Shown here: piece by piece, positions 37,643 through 47,376 of the stretch
How the letters are laid out: each line of letters opens with the position of its first letter
Numbering within the stretch: the first letter of the stretch is position 1
NCBI RefSeq assembly: GCF_022267315.1
Contig: NZ_JAIKLE010000015.1
Location: forward strand, 62,001 to 126,000
Direction of reading: 5' to 3'
DNA: 64,000 nt
Source of the DNA: Maribellus maritimus
GTDB taxonomy: Bacteria; Bacteroidota; Bacteroidia; Bacteroidales; Prolixibacteraceae
Translations under genes and position numbers: made by a program
Notes under the pieces: model-generated
Databases searched by the model: none
Seen by the model: only the letters and a program-made list of their open reading frames with translations
What the model was told of the DNA's origin: nothing

Positions 37643-39118
37643 CTAGCTCTTTTTATATGCCGCAATCATGCGGTGTTTTCTTTTTAAATATTCTTTTGTG
37701 AAATAGTCGATTAAACGTGGATGTAAAATAATCCCAATTAATCCGAGACTGCCTAAAACAATATAGGCTCCAATGTTTCCGATAGTCCATGAAAGTAATC
37801 CATAAACAGCCATTGGTCCAAATATAATAGGGAAAGCAATCAACCACTGTGTTGCACCCATGCCCTGGTAATTAAACATGCCGCGCTCATCAAGATTTAT
37901 AGATTTTCGGCTATTTAGTCCCAGTGCAAATATTACAAACGAATTTACCCCGATATTATAAAGCATTACTGCAAAATGAATATAAAGTACTTTGGGTGAA
38001 AGATACATGTAGCCCAGGGAAAGGAGGTAAAATACAATGTTGGTAACTGCCATCAGGAAAAAAGCAGATTGTAATACCTGTTTCATTTTTACATTTTGGG
38101 CCATTAAAAAAGGGTAATATCTGCTGTGCCATGCCGGAAAAAACTGGCCGTAGGTCATGCTGAAAATTCCGGTCATAAACATCCCGCCAAAAGCCATGAT
38201 AGCCTCAGGAATTTCTCTGACATCGGCATCCTGATAGATTATCAGTCCATAAAAAATAAAGAGGATTGACATGATAGCACTGGTTCTCGGACGTTTGTTT
38301 CGCGCGATCATTTTTACTTCCAGCGACAGCATTTTTCCGTATTCACCCACTTGATTCAGCCAGGAGAAATCGTAAGCTTTTGTTTCTTTTTTCTTTTGCG
38401 AAATTTCGTCGATATAAAACCGATTAAGAAGATACCTGTTATTCAGCGTATAAAGTGCAATAATTGCAAGAGGAAAAACAACGATGTAACCCGGATTCCG
38501 GACTATAAGATCGAATAGTTTGCCAAAATTTGCGGTAATGTCAAATACCTCAAAATAATCTATTGCAAAAATACTGGCTGCCACTATCAGGAACCCATAG
38601 AAAAACCAATCTGATTCGTTGGTTCGCCATTTAATATAAATGGCCAGAAAGTGATTTACAAAAATCATAAAGAATAAAGAGCCCAGCCAGGCAAATAAAA
38701 CGGGAGTTTCCAGTTCATGTACTGCCGACCGAAAGGTAAATGGCAGAAGTAAAAACAAGGGCAAAAAGTTAAAGAAATGCAATAACGATTTGTTAAGCAT
38801 GTAACGCGCAATCCGTTTTCGTTTTACCGGGATAATCAGAAAAGGCTGAAATCCAAATGTTGGAAGATTTTGTACCATAATTCGGATAACCAACTCAAAA
38901 CCTACGTAGATAAAAATGAGGGAGTTGAAAGCTGAAATTTGCGACTGATCCGGAAAATTTGCTGAAAGGTGTTCACTCAGGTTAAATCCCATTGCCAGTG
39001 CAACCAAAGAAAAGTAAAGCGCTAAAAAAATCAAAACCCCCTTGGCCGCCATATTTTTTCGCAGGTAGGCCGATCGGGTGAGTTCGCGCCAGGCAAAGTA
39101 AAAAAAGTTTCGTTTCAT
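37643..39118 (-). CDS. DUF5687-family ABC-2-type membrane permease
   Basis: A 491-residue integral membrane protein with about 10-12 hydrophobic segments, such as GVLIFLALYFSLVALAMGF near the start and ITFMDYRK-free loops in the middle. The N-terminal block REL-RSAYLRKNMAAK and the general layout fit DUF5687, the Bacteroidota ABC-2-like permease. With the ATPase at 36841 it makes an ABC exporter. Substrate unknown. It is transcribed after the small membrane protein at 39195. Confidence 0.78.
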   Translation of the reverse strand: MKRNFFYFAWRELTRSAYLRKNMAAKGVLIFLALYFSLVALAMGFNLSEHLSANFPDQSQISAFNSLIFIYVGFELVIRIMVQNLPTFGFQPFLIIPVKRKRIARYMLNKSLLHFFNFLPLFLLLPFTFRSAVHELETPVLFAWLGSLFFMIFVNHFLAIYIKWRTNESDWFFYGFLIVAASIFAIDYFEVFDITANFGKLFDLIVRNPGYIVVFPLAIIALYTLNNRYLLNRFYIDEISQKKKETKAYDFSWLNQVGEYGKMLSLEVKMIARNKRPRTSAIMSILFIFYGLIIYQDADVREIPEAIMAFGGMFMTGIFSMTYGQFFPAWHSRYYPFLMAQNVKMKQVLQSAFFLMAVTNIVFYLLSLGYMYLSPKVLYIHFAVMLYNIGVNSFVIFALGLNSRKSINLDERGMFNYQGMGATQWLIAFPIIFGPMAVYGLLSWTIGNIGAYIVLGSLGLIGIILHPRLIDYFTKEYLKRKHRMIAAYKKS

Positions 39119-39194
39119 TGTAAGAGGAGTGTTTTTGTTTTTGAATTTCTAAATCGTTTATGTTGTTAGTTTCTTTTCTTTTTAAAAGTTACAT

Positions 39195-39905
39195 TTATTT
39201 TAAAGCAAATTCCGGAAATTGTTCTTTGAAATGTTCTTTTATTTTTTCGGGGATATAAAATAGTTCGTCAAACATCAATATCGTAAAAATAATTATAAGC
39301 AACGAAATAGTTAAGATACCCAGTGTGTTTTGTATGAATGCGATTTCCGACATATTCCATAAATTTGGAATTTGAATGGGAATCTGAACCATTAGTATTG
39401 GCATCGACTGCGACCGTTTTAATTGTTCCAATAACAAGAATTTCTTACCGTTTATTTTTTCTGTTATAAATTTTTTCGGAAAAATGATAAAATAATAGTA
39501 AACCACAAATAGTGTTAAAGCCCCAAGGTAAGGCGCAATGATCCAGATGTCGTTTTTTACCAACTTAAACATTGTTGCCAGAACAAGGGTAAAAGCCAGG
39601 GGCATGTTAATTTTAGGCCAGCTAAAAAAGTCAGGGACATATTTCCAAATTAAACGGTTGTATTTCAGGGTGAGTTCTTTTTGTTTTTGCTCTTTTATTT
39701 TACTAAAATCTGTTATTCCAAATTTTATAAAGCTTTTATGTAATGCTTTGTTAAACAGAAGATCGGGATTTTTTTTCCACTGCTCCTCGATGGAAGAAGC
39801 CAGGTGATCGACCAGCTCAACCTTTAAATCGTAGTGATAAACAAAATGTTTATGGCAGAATTCAAACAGTTTTTTAGTTTCTTCAGGTGTTGTGGTTCTG
39901 TTCAT
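39195..39905 (-). CDS. Hypothetical membrane protein of the padR-ABC operon
   Basis: A 236-residue protein with a soluble N-terminal part of about 90 residues (KKLFEFCHKHFVYHYDLK, LVDHLASSIEEQWKKNP) followed by four hydrophobic segments. The N-terminus resembles small helical domains found beside permeases in PadR-controlled operons. I cannot name the family. It starts 1 bp after the padR stop codon, which indicates translational coupling, and is 76 bp ahead of the DUF5687 gene. Confidence 0.8.
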   Translation of the reverse strand: MNRTTTPEETKKLFEFCHKHFVYHYDLKVELVDHLASSIEEQWKKNPDLLFNKALHKSFIKFGITDFSKIKEQKQKELTLKYNRLIWKYVPDFFSWPKINMPLAFTLVLATMFKLVKNDIWIIAPYLGALTLFVVYYYFIIFPKKFITEKINGKKFLLLEQLKRSQSMPILMVQIPIQIPNLWNMSEIAFIQNTLGILTISLLIIIFTILMFDELFYIPEKIKEHFKEQFPEFALK

Positions 39906-39906
39906 T

Positions 39907-40239
39907 TTAAGTAAGTTTTGGGTTTAACAGAACATCCATATTTTGGATAAAAGCTTTCATCTTATTCAGCAAATTCACGGTTTCTTTTTTTCCTGTTTCA
40001 GTGAGAAAATAATATTTCCTCGGGCGATTATTTACTTTTTAAATTTCAACACTTAATAATCCTTTAGCTTCCAGTTTATGCAGAATGGGGTAAAGGGCTC
40101 CTTCAGTTATAACCAGCTCTCCTGCTGTAATTTTCTCTACTTTGCGGGTAATCTGGTAGTCATACATTTTTTCATTATCGGCTAATAATTTCAAAACTAT
40201 GGTTGAAAGGCTTCCTTTGTATAACTGATTTTTTTGCAT
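39907..40239 (-). pseudogene. PadR-family transcriptional regulator with an internal stop
   Basis: The first 66 codons encode the winged helix of a PadR repressor: QLYKGSLSTIVLKLLAD, then YDYQITRKVEKIT, then EGALYPILHKLEAKGLLSVEI. An in-frame TAA at 40041-40039 ends it there. Reading on in the same frame gives KVNNRPRKYYFLTETGKKE and a C-terminal helix up to a stop at 39907, which is exactly the rest of a 110-residue PadR protein. So one base change (probably AAA to TAA) has cut the gene without other damage. Loss of the dimer helix should inactivate it and could leave the ABC operon derepressed. A sequencing error is the alternative. Confidence 0.85.
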
Positions 40240-40328
40240 AAAGTGAAGATAGAAAACAATACATAAGTTTCTTAGGTGTTGAAATAGATATAATTTAAAT
40301 TATTAAAATATATTTAGGAAAATTCAAT

Positions 40329-41768
40329 TTATTCCAATAAATCAGTTAAAACCACACCATCTTTAAACCGAAATACTTGTCCGTTGGAATCAAAAATTTC
40401 AACAAGAGTTATATATACTCCCAAAGGCTGACGTTGCCCGGTTTCGTCTTTCCCGTTCCATGTTAGTTCCCCGGTTGTTCCTAAAATTTCGTTTTTTAAA
40501 AGCTGCAAAACAAAATGTCCTTTTGAGTCAAAAATCTTTACGTTTCCAACATAGCCGGGTTTGTCAAGTTCGTAACGTATTTTGTATTCATCGTTAAATC
40601 CATCAAAGTTGGGAGAGAATGCCTCGGGTTCAAATGTTACGTGGGGCTTCGAAATATCTGGATTTCCGGCTTGTGAGTTTTTATAACCGGGTGTTCCGTA
40701 ACCCGATTCTGTACTTGCCGAAGTCCAGTTTCCCGGCTGGTTCGTTTCTGTTGAAACTGAGATTCGTTCCAATGAAACGCCGTCAACATTGGCAAGCCAG
40801 GGAATATGTAAATCTTCAGAATAAAAAAATTCGTCAATAATTTCCATGTTTTTGTTTAACAGCACAACAACATCATCGTCGTTGTTAAACGAAGGCATTT
40901 TTGTCACTTGTTGGAAACAATCCGGACATTCAATAAAATAAAAAGGGAAAACAGCATTTGTATCTCTTGTTGCTGCGAGATAACTCCACGCTTGCAAAAG
41001 GTATTTTTCTCCTGATAAACTGTAGATTTGGGTAAGTTGAGCATCGTTGTCGCGAGAAGCAAGAAACAGGTCTTTCGTTGGGAATTCTTTTTCTGAAGTA
41101 TTATAAATTTCCACGTAATCTTCGCCATCAGGGAACGGGTTAAATAAAATTTCATTAATAACAATATCCCCCGGTTGCGCCAGAGGATATTCTTTTTCTT
41201 CGGCTGAGACAACTACTTCGTCAAGAATAACTTTGTCGGCAGAATAGAAATTACAAATATGTACAACAATCTGTAACTTGTTGCCATTTAATCCTGATTG
41301 AAAAACTGTATCCGTTCCCCAACCTCCATATTTTTCACCATTTATTTCAAAAGGAATTTCAGCAGTTGAATTCAATTTGTAATATGCTTTCAGATATTTT
41401 GTCGATTTATTTTCGCCACTTCCTACCTCCTGCGCTGTAAGTTGGATCGAAACATTCTCGAAATTCGAAATATCAATTTCTTCAGAACTCCAAACGACTT
41501 CGCCGTCAATATCTTTGCATTCAAACCGCCCACCGGATGTGGAGACCGTCTTGGCATAGTCGTTAGAGTCTTTTAACCGGATGTTTGTGTAGTCAAGCGT
41601 CCAGGTTGAAACTCCTTTAAAATCAGTTTTTATTGAAGAGGCATCGTTACTTCCCCAAACGCCTTTTTCGGGCACCATAAAGTTTTCTCTCCATATTTCC
41701 TGTGAATTTGACATATTGGGAGAGATGAGCAAACTGATTGTTAAGAATTTGAGGATATTCTGAACCAT
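40329..41768 (-). CDS. Exported lamin-tail-domain protein with gliding-motility-type C-terminus
   Basis: A 479-residue exported protein (signal peptide ending about MSNSQ). The middle carries a lamin-tail (LTD) fold: GDIVINEILFNPFPDGEDYVEIYN and onward to about residue 335. The C-terminal 95 residues start with the repeat-like AFSPNFDGFNDEYKI and end with GVYITLVEIFDSNG, an FlgD/CHU_C-type Ig module found on type IX-secreted proteins of this phylum. The N-terminal 200 residues form a further beta domain. It is likely a cell-surface protein; function unknown. I took ATG 41768 since it begins directly at the hydrophobic signal. Confidence 0.8.
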   Translation of the reverse strand: MVQNILKFLTISLLISPNMSNSQEIWRENFMVPEKGVWGSNDASSIKTDFKGVSTWTLDYTNIRLKDSNDYAKTVSTSGGRFECKDIDGEVVWSSEEIDISNFENVSIQLTAQEVGSGENKSTKYLKAYYKLNSTAEIPFEINGEKYGGWGTDTVFQSGLNGNKLQIVVHICNFYSADKVILDEVVVSAEEKEYPLAQPGDIVINEILFNPFPDGEDYVEIYNTSEKEFPTKDLFLASRDNDAQLTQIYSLSGEKYLLQAWSYLAATRDTNAVFPFYFIECPDCFQQVTKMPSFNNDDDVVVLLNKNMEIIDEFFYSEDLHIPWLANVDGVSLERISVSTETNQPGNWTSASTESGYGTPGYKNSQAGNPDISKPHVTFEPEAFSPNFDGFNDEYKIRYELDKPGYVGNVKIFDSKGHFVLQLLKNEILGTTGELTWNGKDETGQRQPLGVYITLVEIFDSNGQVFRFKDGVVLTDLLE

Positions 41769-41772
41769 GACA

Positions 41773-41802
41773 TTTGCATTTACAGGCAAAATACTAATTT
41801 TA
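41773..41802 (+). promoter_or_regulatory. Candidate promoter of asd
   Basis: TTTG at 41773 and TAATTTTA at 41795, spaced by 18 nt; the second box is one base off TAnnTTTG. Predicted start is about 45 nt before the asd ATG. Confidence 0.4.
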
Positions 41803-41851
41803 CCGCAATTAATTTAATAAAGCAGACTTAATTTTAATTAAAGAGTTTACG

Positions 41852-42862
41852 ATGAAAGTTGCAATTGTAGGAGCCAGCGGCGCTGTGGGGCAGGAGTTTC
41901 TCCAGGTGTTGCAGGAGCGGAATTTCCCGCTCGACGAGTTAGTTTTATTTGGTTCGGCGAGAAGTGCCGGAAATGAATATGAATTTAAAGGAAAAAAACT
42001 AACAGTAAAGGAATTAAAGCATGGCGACGATTTTAAGGATATTGATATTGCCCTGACTTCAGCCGGTGCCGGTATTTCAAAGGAATTTGCAACTACAATT
42101 ACGAAACACGGCGCGATAATGATTGATAACTCCAGCGCATTTCGTTACGACGACGATGTTCCGTTGGTTGTTCCCGAAGTAAATCCTGAAGATGCAAAAG
42201 TTCGGCCAAGAAATATTATTGCGAATCCGAATTGTTCTACTATTCAGATGGTTGTGGCACTGAAGCCTATTGAGGAGCTGTCAGAAATAAAAAGAGTTCG
42301 TGTTGCTACATACCAGGCGGCAAGTGGGGCAGGAGCTCAGGGAATTGCTGAGTTGGAACAACAGGTTCAGGAAGTAGCAAACGGAAAGGATGTAACAATC
42401 AATAAATTCCCTTACCAGTTGGCTATGAATATTATTCCTCACATCGATGTTTTCCTTGAAAATGATTATACAAAGGAAGAAATGAAGATGAACTGGGAGA
42501 CCAAAAAAATTATGCATACCGATGCTGAAGTGAGTGCCACTTGTGTTCGTATTCCGGTTGCCCGGGCACACTCTGAAGCAATTTGGGTGGAAACAGAGAA
42601 GCCTCTCTCTGTTCAGGAAGTAAAGGATGCATTTGGAAAATTTGAAGGACTTACTGTTATCGATAATCCGGCGGAAAAAGAATACCCAATGCCGCTGTTT
42701 GTTTCCGGTAAAGATGATGTTTATGTGGGGAGAATTCGTCAGGACGTTACAGATCCAAATAGTATCACTTTCTGGTGCGTGGGCGATCAAATTAAAAAAG
42801 GCGCCGCTTTAAATGCAGTTCAAATTGCGGAGTGGTTAATTGCCAACGGCGAAGTTAAATAA
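41852..42862 (+). CDS. asd: Aspartate-semialdehyde dehydrogenase
   Basis: A 336-residue enzyme that reduces aspartyl phosphate to aspartate semialdehyde with NADPH, the branch point to lysine/diaminopimelate, threonine and methionine. The nucleotide site is [11 protein letters not shown] (residues 6-16), the catalytic cysteine is C128 in [10 protein letters not shown], and the downstream R-HSEAIWVE segment completes the active site. Length is normal. A strong terminator follows at 42893, so it is monocistronic. Confidence 0.97.
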   Translation: MKVAIVGASGAVGQEFLQVLQERNFPLDELVLFGSARSAGNEYEFKGKKLTVKELKHGDDFKDIDIALTSAGAGISKEFATTITKHGAIMIDNSSAFRYDDDVPLVVPEVNPEDAKVRPRNIIANPNCSTIQMVVALKPIEELSEIKRVRVATYQAASGAGAQGIAELEQQVQEVANGKDVTINKFPYQLAMNIIPHIDVFLENDYTKEEMKMNWETKKIMHTDAEVSATCVRIPVARAHSEAIWVETEKPLSVQEVKDAFGKFEGLTVIDNPAEKEYPMPLFVSGKDDVYVGRIRQDVTDPNSITFWCVGDQIKKGAALNAVQIAEWLIANGEVK

Positions 42863-42892
42863 TCAAGGAATTTAAAACTTTCAAATTATATA

Positions 42893-42917
42893 AAGCTCGG
42901 GAAACCGGGCTTTTTTT
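42893..42917 (+). terminator. Rho-independent terminator of asd
   Basis: An 8-bp stem with one G-T pair (AAGCTCGG / CCGGGCTT), a GAAA tetraloop and seven T. Confidence 0.9.
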
Positions 42918-42953
42918 ATATCTTAAAGTGCCAAACAAATTGAATTTTTAAGC

Positions 42954-44507
42954 ATGGAAAATATAGAAAAAGTAGAATTGCGGCAGTTGAATATTGATGA
43001 CTATGAGGAGTTGCATAAATCGTCGATGGAAGCCTATCCCAACTGGCAGGACGATTACTGGGAAAAAAAGGATATTCGGAAGCTGGTGAAAATATTCCCT
43101 GAAGGACAATTTGCAGTGGTTGTTGACGGAGTGGTTGTTGGGTCGGCACTTTCAATTATTGTAAAATATGAATTGTTTGGCGATTCTCACACTTATGAAG
43201 AAATTATTGGTCGTTACAGTTTTAATACGCATAATCCGAAGGGAAATACGCTTTACGGAATAGATGTGTTTATCCGGCCTGATTACCGGGGTTTACGATT
43301 GGGCAGAAGATTATATGATGCCCGTAAAGAGCTTTGCGAAAGATTAAATTTGAAAGCCATTGTTTTTGGGGGGCGAATTCCCAACTATTACAAGTTTGCA
43401 AGCGAATTGTCTCCCAAAGAATATATTCAGAAAGTAAAATACCAGGAGATCAATGATCCGGTTCTGAACTTTCAGCTTTCCAACGATTTTCATGTAAAGA
43501 AAATCTTAAAAGGTTATATGCCGGGCGATAAAGAATCAAAAGAATATGCCGTACTTCTGCAGTGGGACAACATTTATTATGAGAAACAATCAGACAAAGT
43601 AAGCGGTCAAAAATCGGTTGTTCGTTTGGGGCTGATTCAGTGGCAAATGCGACTTTACAAAAATATTGAGGAACTGTTTACCCAGGTGGAATATTTTGTT
43701 GATGCAGTAGCCAGTTATAATGGCGATTTCGTGCTTTTTCCCGAATATTTTAACGCGCCGCTGATGGCTGATTACAATCACCTTGGTTATGCTGATGCCA
43801 TTCGGAAACTGGCAGAGTACACGGAAGAAATAAGAGAGCGTTTTTTAAGCCTTGCCATTTCGTATAATATAAACATTGTTACCGGGAGTTTTCCTTTGAT
43901 AAAAGATGACAGGTTGTATAATACCGGTTTTTTATGCAGACGAAACGGAACATATGAAACCTATGAAAAGGTGCATGTAACACCTGATGAGATCAAAACC
44001 TGGGGACTTTCCGGCGGAGACACCATTCAGGTTTTTGAAACCGATTGTGGTCCGGTTGGTGTGTTAATATGTTATGATGTAGAGTTTCCTGAACTATCGC
44101 GTATTTTAGCAGAGCAGGGAATGAATATTTTATTTGTCCCTTTTCTTACTGATACTCAGAACGGATATTCGCGGGTTAGGTATTGCGCCCGTGCCCGCGC
44201 GATTGAGAATGAATGTTACGTTGCCATTGCCGGTTCGGTGGGGAATTTACCCAAGGTAGAAAATATGGATATCCAGTTTGCACAGTCGGTTGTGTTTACT
44301 CCAAGCGATTTTTCATTTCCTGCCAACGGAATAAAGGCTGAAGCCACGGCAAATACAGAAATGATTTTGGTAGCAGATGTAGATTTGGATTTACTAAAAG
44401 AGCTGCACACTTTTGGTGCGGTTCGAAATTTGAAGGACAGGCGAACGGATTTATACTCGGTTTGTTTGAATCCGAAAAAAGATGGAAGTAATGGGAAAAA
44501 AATTTAG
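42954..44507 (+). CDS. GNAT acetyltransferase fused to a nitrilase-family carbon-nitrogen hydrolase
   Basis: A 517-residue two-domain protein. Residues 1-215 form a GNAT fold with the acyl-CoA loop RPDYRGLRLGRRLYD. Residues 225-505 form a nitrilase-superfamily domain with the Glu-Lys-Cys triad: glutamate in LFPEYFNAPL, lysine in YEKVHVTPDE and cysteine in VLICYDVEFPEL. This fusion is a known branch of the superfamily in which acetyl transfer and amide hydrolysis are thought to act on one substrate; the substrate is unknown. The stop overlaps the convergent hflX stop by 4 bp. Confidence 0.92.
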   Translation: MENIEKVELRQLNIDDYEELHKSSMEAYPNWQDDYWEKKDIRKLVKIFPEGQFAVVVDGVVVGSALSIIVKYELFGDSHTYEEIIGRYSFNTHNPKGNTLYGIDVFIRPDYRGLRLGRRLYDARKELCERLNLKAIVFGGRIPNYYKFASELSPKEYIQKVKYQEINDPVLNFQLSNDFHVKKILKGYMPGDKESKEYAVLLQWDNIYYEKQSDKVSGQKSVVRLGLIQWQMRLYKNIEELFTQVEYFVDAVASYNGDFVLFPEYFNAPLMADYNHLGYADAIRKLAEYTEEIRERFLSLAISYNINIVTGSFPLIKDDRLYNTGFLCRRNGTYETYEKVHVTPDEIKTWGLSGGDTIQVFETDCGPVGVLICYDVEFPELSRILAEQGMNILFVPFLTDTQNGYSRVRYCARARAIENECYVAIAGSVGNLPKVENMDIQFAQSVVFTPSDFSFPANGIKAEATANTEMILVADVDLDLLKELHTFGAVRNLKDRRTDLYSVCLNPKKDGSNGKKI

Positions 44508-45709
44508 TCTTCTTCCCATGTAATATCATATAAATAGTCGTTAAACGGAAACCGTTGTGAATGGATTTTTTTAACTTCTTCGTACAACTCCCGTTTGAAT
44601 TCTTCAATATTTTCTTTTTCGGTGGCCGAAATAAAAAGGGCAGGCGTATTGTTTTTAGCCATCCATGAATTTTTCCATTCCTGCAAGCTAATGTTTTCTT
44701 TTGTTGAAGGAGTTAAATCATCTTCGTCTTTTTTAACATAGGTAAATGCATCAATTTTATTGAAAACATACATTGTGGGCTTGTCGGCTGCTTCTATTTC
44801 TTTTAATGTTTCATTCACAGTGTCAATTTGTTCTTCAAACCCTGGATGAGAGATATCAACAACATGAAGTAAAATATCCGCTTCGCGCACCTCGTCGAGT
44901 GTTGATTTAAATGATTCAACCAGGCCGTGGGGAAGTTTGCGGATAAAACCAACCGTGTCAGCAAGCAGGAAAGGAAGATTTACAATAACTACTTTTCTAA
45001 CGGTTGTATCCAGGGTTGCAAAGAGTTTGTTTTCTGCAAAAACTTCCGATTTAGCCATCATATTCATTATGGTTGATTTCCCCACGTTGGTGTAACCAAC
45101 CAGGGCTACTCGAACCAGTTTTCCTCGGTTTTTTCGCTGCGTGGCTTTTTGTTTGTCAATTTTTATCAGTTGGTCTTTCAATCTCGAAATTTTGTCCAGA
45201 ATGATACGACGGTCAGTCTCAATCTGAGTTTCTCCGGGGCCGCGCATTCCAATCCCCCCTCGTTGACGTTCAAGGTGAGTCCACATCCTTGTTAAACGAG
45301 GTAACAGATATTGATATTGAGCCAATTCAACCTGTGTTTTTGCATGAGCTGTTTTCGCCCGTTTGGCAAAAATGTCGAGAATGAGGTTGGTGCGGTCAAG
45401 GATCTTACAGTCCAACGCTCGTTCAATATTCCTGAGTTGAGTAGGCGAAAGTTCGTCATCAAAAATTACAGTATCCGCTTCCATCACTTTGATGTAGTTT
45501 CCAATCTCTTCCAGTTTCCCGGGACCAACAAAAGTTGCAGCATTGGGTACATCAAGTTTTTGGGTAAACTTTTTGAGCACCTCAGCTCCCGCGGTATCAG
45601 CTAAAAATTCAAGCTCGTCCAGATATTCTTTAGCCTGTTTCTCATCCTGATTCTGGTTAATTAGCCCAACAATTACGGCTTTTTCTGTTATAGGTGCTGT
45701 TTCTATCAT
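44504..45709 (-). CDS. hflX: Ribosome-associated GTPase HflX
   Basis: A 401-residue GTPase that splits or rescues stalled 70S ribosomes. The N-terminal HflX domain contains VGPGKLEEI and VIFDDELSPTQLRNIE, the linker has GPGETQIETDRR, and the G domain has G1 GYTNVGKST, G3 DTVGFIRKLPH and G4 NKID. Length matches the short HflX forms. It is followed on the same strand by nothing close, and is convergent with the GNAT-nitrilase gene. Confidence 0.96.
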   Translation of the reverse strand: MIETAPITEKAVIVGLINQNQDEKQAKEYLDELEFLADTAGAEVLKKFTQKLDVPNAATFVGPGKLEEIGNYIKVMEADTVIFDDELSPTQLRNIERALDCKILDRTNLILDIFAKRAKTAHAKTQVELAQYQYLLPRLTRMWTHLERQRGGIGMRGPGETQIETDRRIILDKISRLKDQLIKIDKQKATQRKNRGKLVRVALVGYTNVGKSTIMNMMAKSEVFAENKLFATLDTTVRKVVIVNLPFLLADTVGFIRKLPHGLVESFKSTLDEVREADILLHVVDISHPGFEEQIDTVNETLKEIEAADKPTMYVFNKIDAFTYVKKDEDDLTPSTKENISLQEWKNSWMAKNNTPALFISATEKENIEEFKRELYEEVKKIHSQRFPFNDYLYDITWEED

Positions 45710-45728
45710 ATTTTCTGTTTATAGCATA

Positions 45729-45759
45729 AAAAACTCCTGACCCAAAAATGGATCAGGAG
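45729..45759 (-). terminator. Terminator of the tonB gene at 45783
   Basis: A 10-bp stem (CTCCTGATCC / GGGTCAGGAG with one G-T pair) followed by six T on the minus strand, just after the tonB stop. Confidence 0.85.
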
Positions 45760-45782
45760 CACAAAAATATCTTTTTTATTTC

Positions 45783-46472
45783 TTACTGCAATACGAAGTT
45801 AATCGGCACGGTGTATGATACGCGAACCGGTTTTCCACGTTGTTTTCCTGCTTTCCATTTTGGAAGCGTGTTTACAACGCGCAGTGCTTCTTTGTCAAGT
45901 GAAGGGTCAACACCCCTTGCAATACGTGCGTCAGAAATGCCACCGTCTTTATCAACAACAAAAGTTACATAAACTTTTCCCTGGATACCGTTTTCCTGAG
46001 CAATTACCGGGTATTTAATGGCATTTGCAATGTATTTACGCAACGCCAGTTCTCCCCCGGGGAATTCAGGCATATCCTCAACAATAAAGAATACCTGAGC
46101 TTCTTCTTCCTCTTCTTCTTCCTGAGTTTCAATCACCGGAGCAACGTCGATAACTGTTTCGTCGTCAGCTTCTGTGTCTTCAATCTCCAGTTCATCTTCA
46201 ATTTCCACATCGTCGTCAACGATATTCAAAACTTCGACAACTTTTGGTGGTGGTGGTGGTGGTGGTGGCTTTACTTGTTGTTCACGAGTGATAGGAATGA
46301 TTTCCTCTTCTACCTCTTGTGTTTGAATTTGTCCTAAAGAATCAGCTTTTTTAGGTTTTGTTGTCCATTCAAATGCAACAAGAGTAACTCCGAGAGCAAC
46401 CACCAAGCCTACCATAAAGAAAACATTCTTTTTGCTTTCCAAATCAGCTTTTGGTGACTTCTTTAAATCCAT
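45783..46472 (-). CDS. tonB: TonB-family energy transducer
   Basis: A 229-residue periplasm-spanning protein that couples the ExbBD proton motor to outer-membrane receptors such as SusC. The N-terminal helix is about residues 16-34 (NVFFMVGLVVALGVTLVAF), then a proline run (KPPPPPPPPK) and acidic spacer, then a TonB_C domain with FPGGELALRKYI, KVYVTFVVDKDGGISDARI and the closing VRVSYTVPINFVL. It is related to the gene at 46579, suggesting local duplication. No exbBD genes are in the window. Confidence 0.9.
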   Translation of the reverse strand: MDLKKSPKADLESKKNVFFMVGLVVALGVTLVAFEWTTKPKKADSLGQIQTQEVEEEIIPITREQQVKPPPPPPPPKVVEVLNIVDDDVEIEDELEIEDTEADDETVIDVAPVIETQEEEEEEEAQVFFIVEDMPEFPGGELALRKYIANAIKYPVIAQENGIQGKVYVTFVVDKDGGISDARIARGVDPSLDKEALRVVNTLPKWKAGKQRGKPVRVSYTVPINFVLQ

Positions 46473-46578
46473 ACTACTTATTTTTATTTGTTTTATATAT
46501 CAATTCTCTCCCGCTAAAACGGGGTTTAAAGATAAAAAATAATTATCAAATGCAAGTTATAAACATTGAAATTAAATT

Positions 46579-47259
46579 TTATCTTAATTCAAATACAATT
46601 GGTACTGTGTATCTTACTTTTACTGCTCGTCCTCCTTGTTTTCCTGGTTTCCATACTGGCAAGGACCGGACAACACGAAGGGCTTCCTCGTCGAGTGGCG
46701 GATCAATTCCCCTTATAAGTGCAACATTTTCAATTCCTCCTTTCTCATTAATAACAAAAGTTACATAAACTTTTCCCTGAATGCCATTTTCCTGCGCAAT
46801 TACCGGGTAACGAACAGAACCTGCCAGATATTTTCGTAAGGCCGGTTCCCCACCCGGAAACTCAGGCATTTGTTCTGGACTTAAAAAAACAGTAGCTTCC
46901 TCTTCTTCGTTATTTTCTGGCAATTTGTTCAAGTATTGGGTGAAATCAAGAAGAGGTTCTTCTATTTCAGAAGTAGAAAATTGAAATGGTTCTGTTATTT
47001 TTTCATCGTTTCCAATTATATCAACCTCCTGAATTTCAATTTTAGGCTTCTGAAGTTCTATTTTTTCTTTTGTAACAGGTGGCCTGTAAATTTCCTCAAT
47101 TGCTGTGCTTGCAGGCATGTCGGGAATAACAACCGGTTTGGGTTTGGTTTTCCACTCAAATGCGAACAACACAATACTTAAAGAAATTACCAAACTAAAT
47201 AGAAATAGCATTCCTTTTTTGTTTTCAAGATTAGCTTCATCGGATTTTTTACTTTTCAT
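46579..47259 (-). CDS. TonB-family energy transducer (second copy)
   Basis: A 226-residue paralogue of the tonB at 45783. It keeps the N-terminal helix (GMLFLFSLVISLSIVLFAF) and the C-terminal domain (FPGGEPALRKYLAGSVRYP, KVYVTFVINEKGGIENVAL, VKVRYTVPIVFELR), but the long proline run is absent and replaced by a K/E-rich spacer (PPVTKEKIELQKPKIEIQE). It starts at ATG 47259, in preference to an in-frame ATG eight codons upstream. The gap to the first copy is about 100 bp. Confidence 0.88.
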   Translation of the reverse strand: MKSKKSDEANLENKKGMLFLFSLVISLSIVLFAFEWKTKPKPVVIPDMPASTAIEEIYRPPVTKEKIELQKPKIEIQEVDIIGNDEKITEPFQFSTSEIEEPLLDFTQYLNKLPENNEEEEATVFLSPEQMPEFPGGEPALRKYLAGSVRYPVIAQENGIQGKVYVTFVINEKGGIENVALIRGIDPPLDEEALRVVRSLPVWKPGKQGGRAVKVRYTVPIVFELR

Positions 47260-47376
47260 GGCTTCAAGTTTTAAATGACACAATAAGCAAAGAACGCCGG
47301 CATTATGTGCTAGTAATTAGCACCTTCTGTTTCCATGGACTCTAATAGTTTTATAGCAAAAACTTTACCAGAATTT

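Noticed and set aside
47307-47323. GTGCTA-N5-TAGCAC palindrome upstream of the second tonB as a CIRCE/HrcA operator
   Set aside because: Arms are too short and the sequence does not match TTAGCACTC-N9-GAGTGCTAA.
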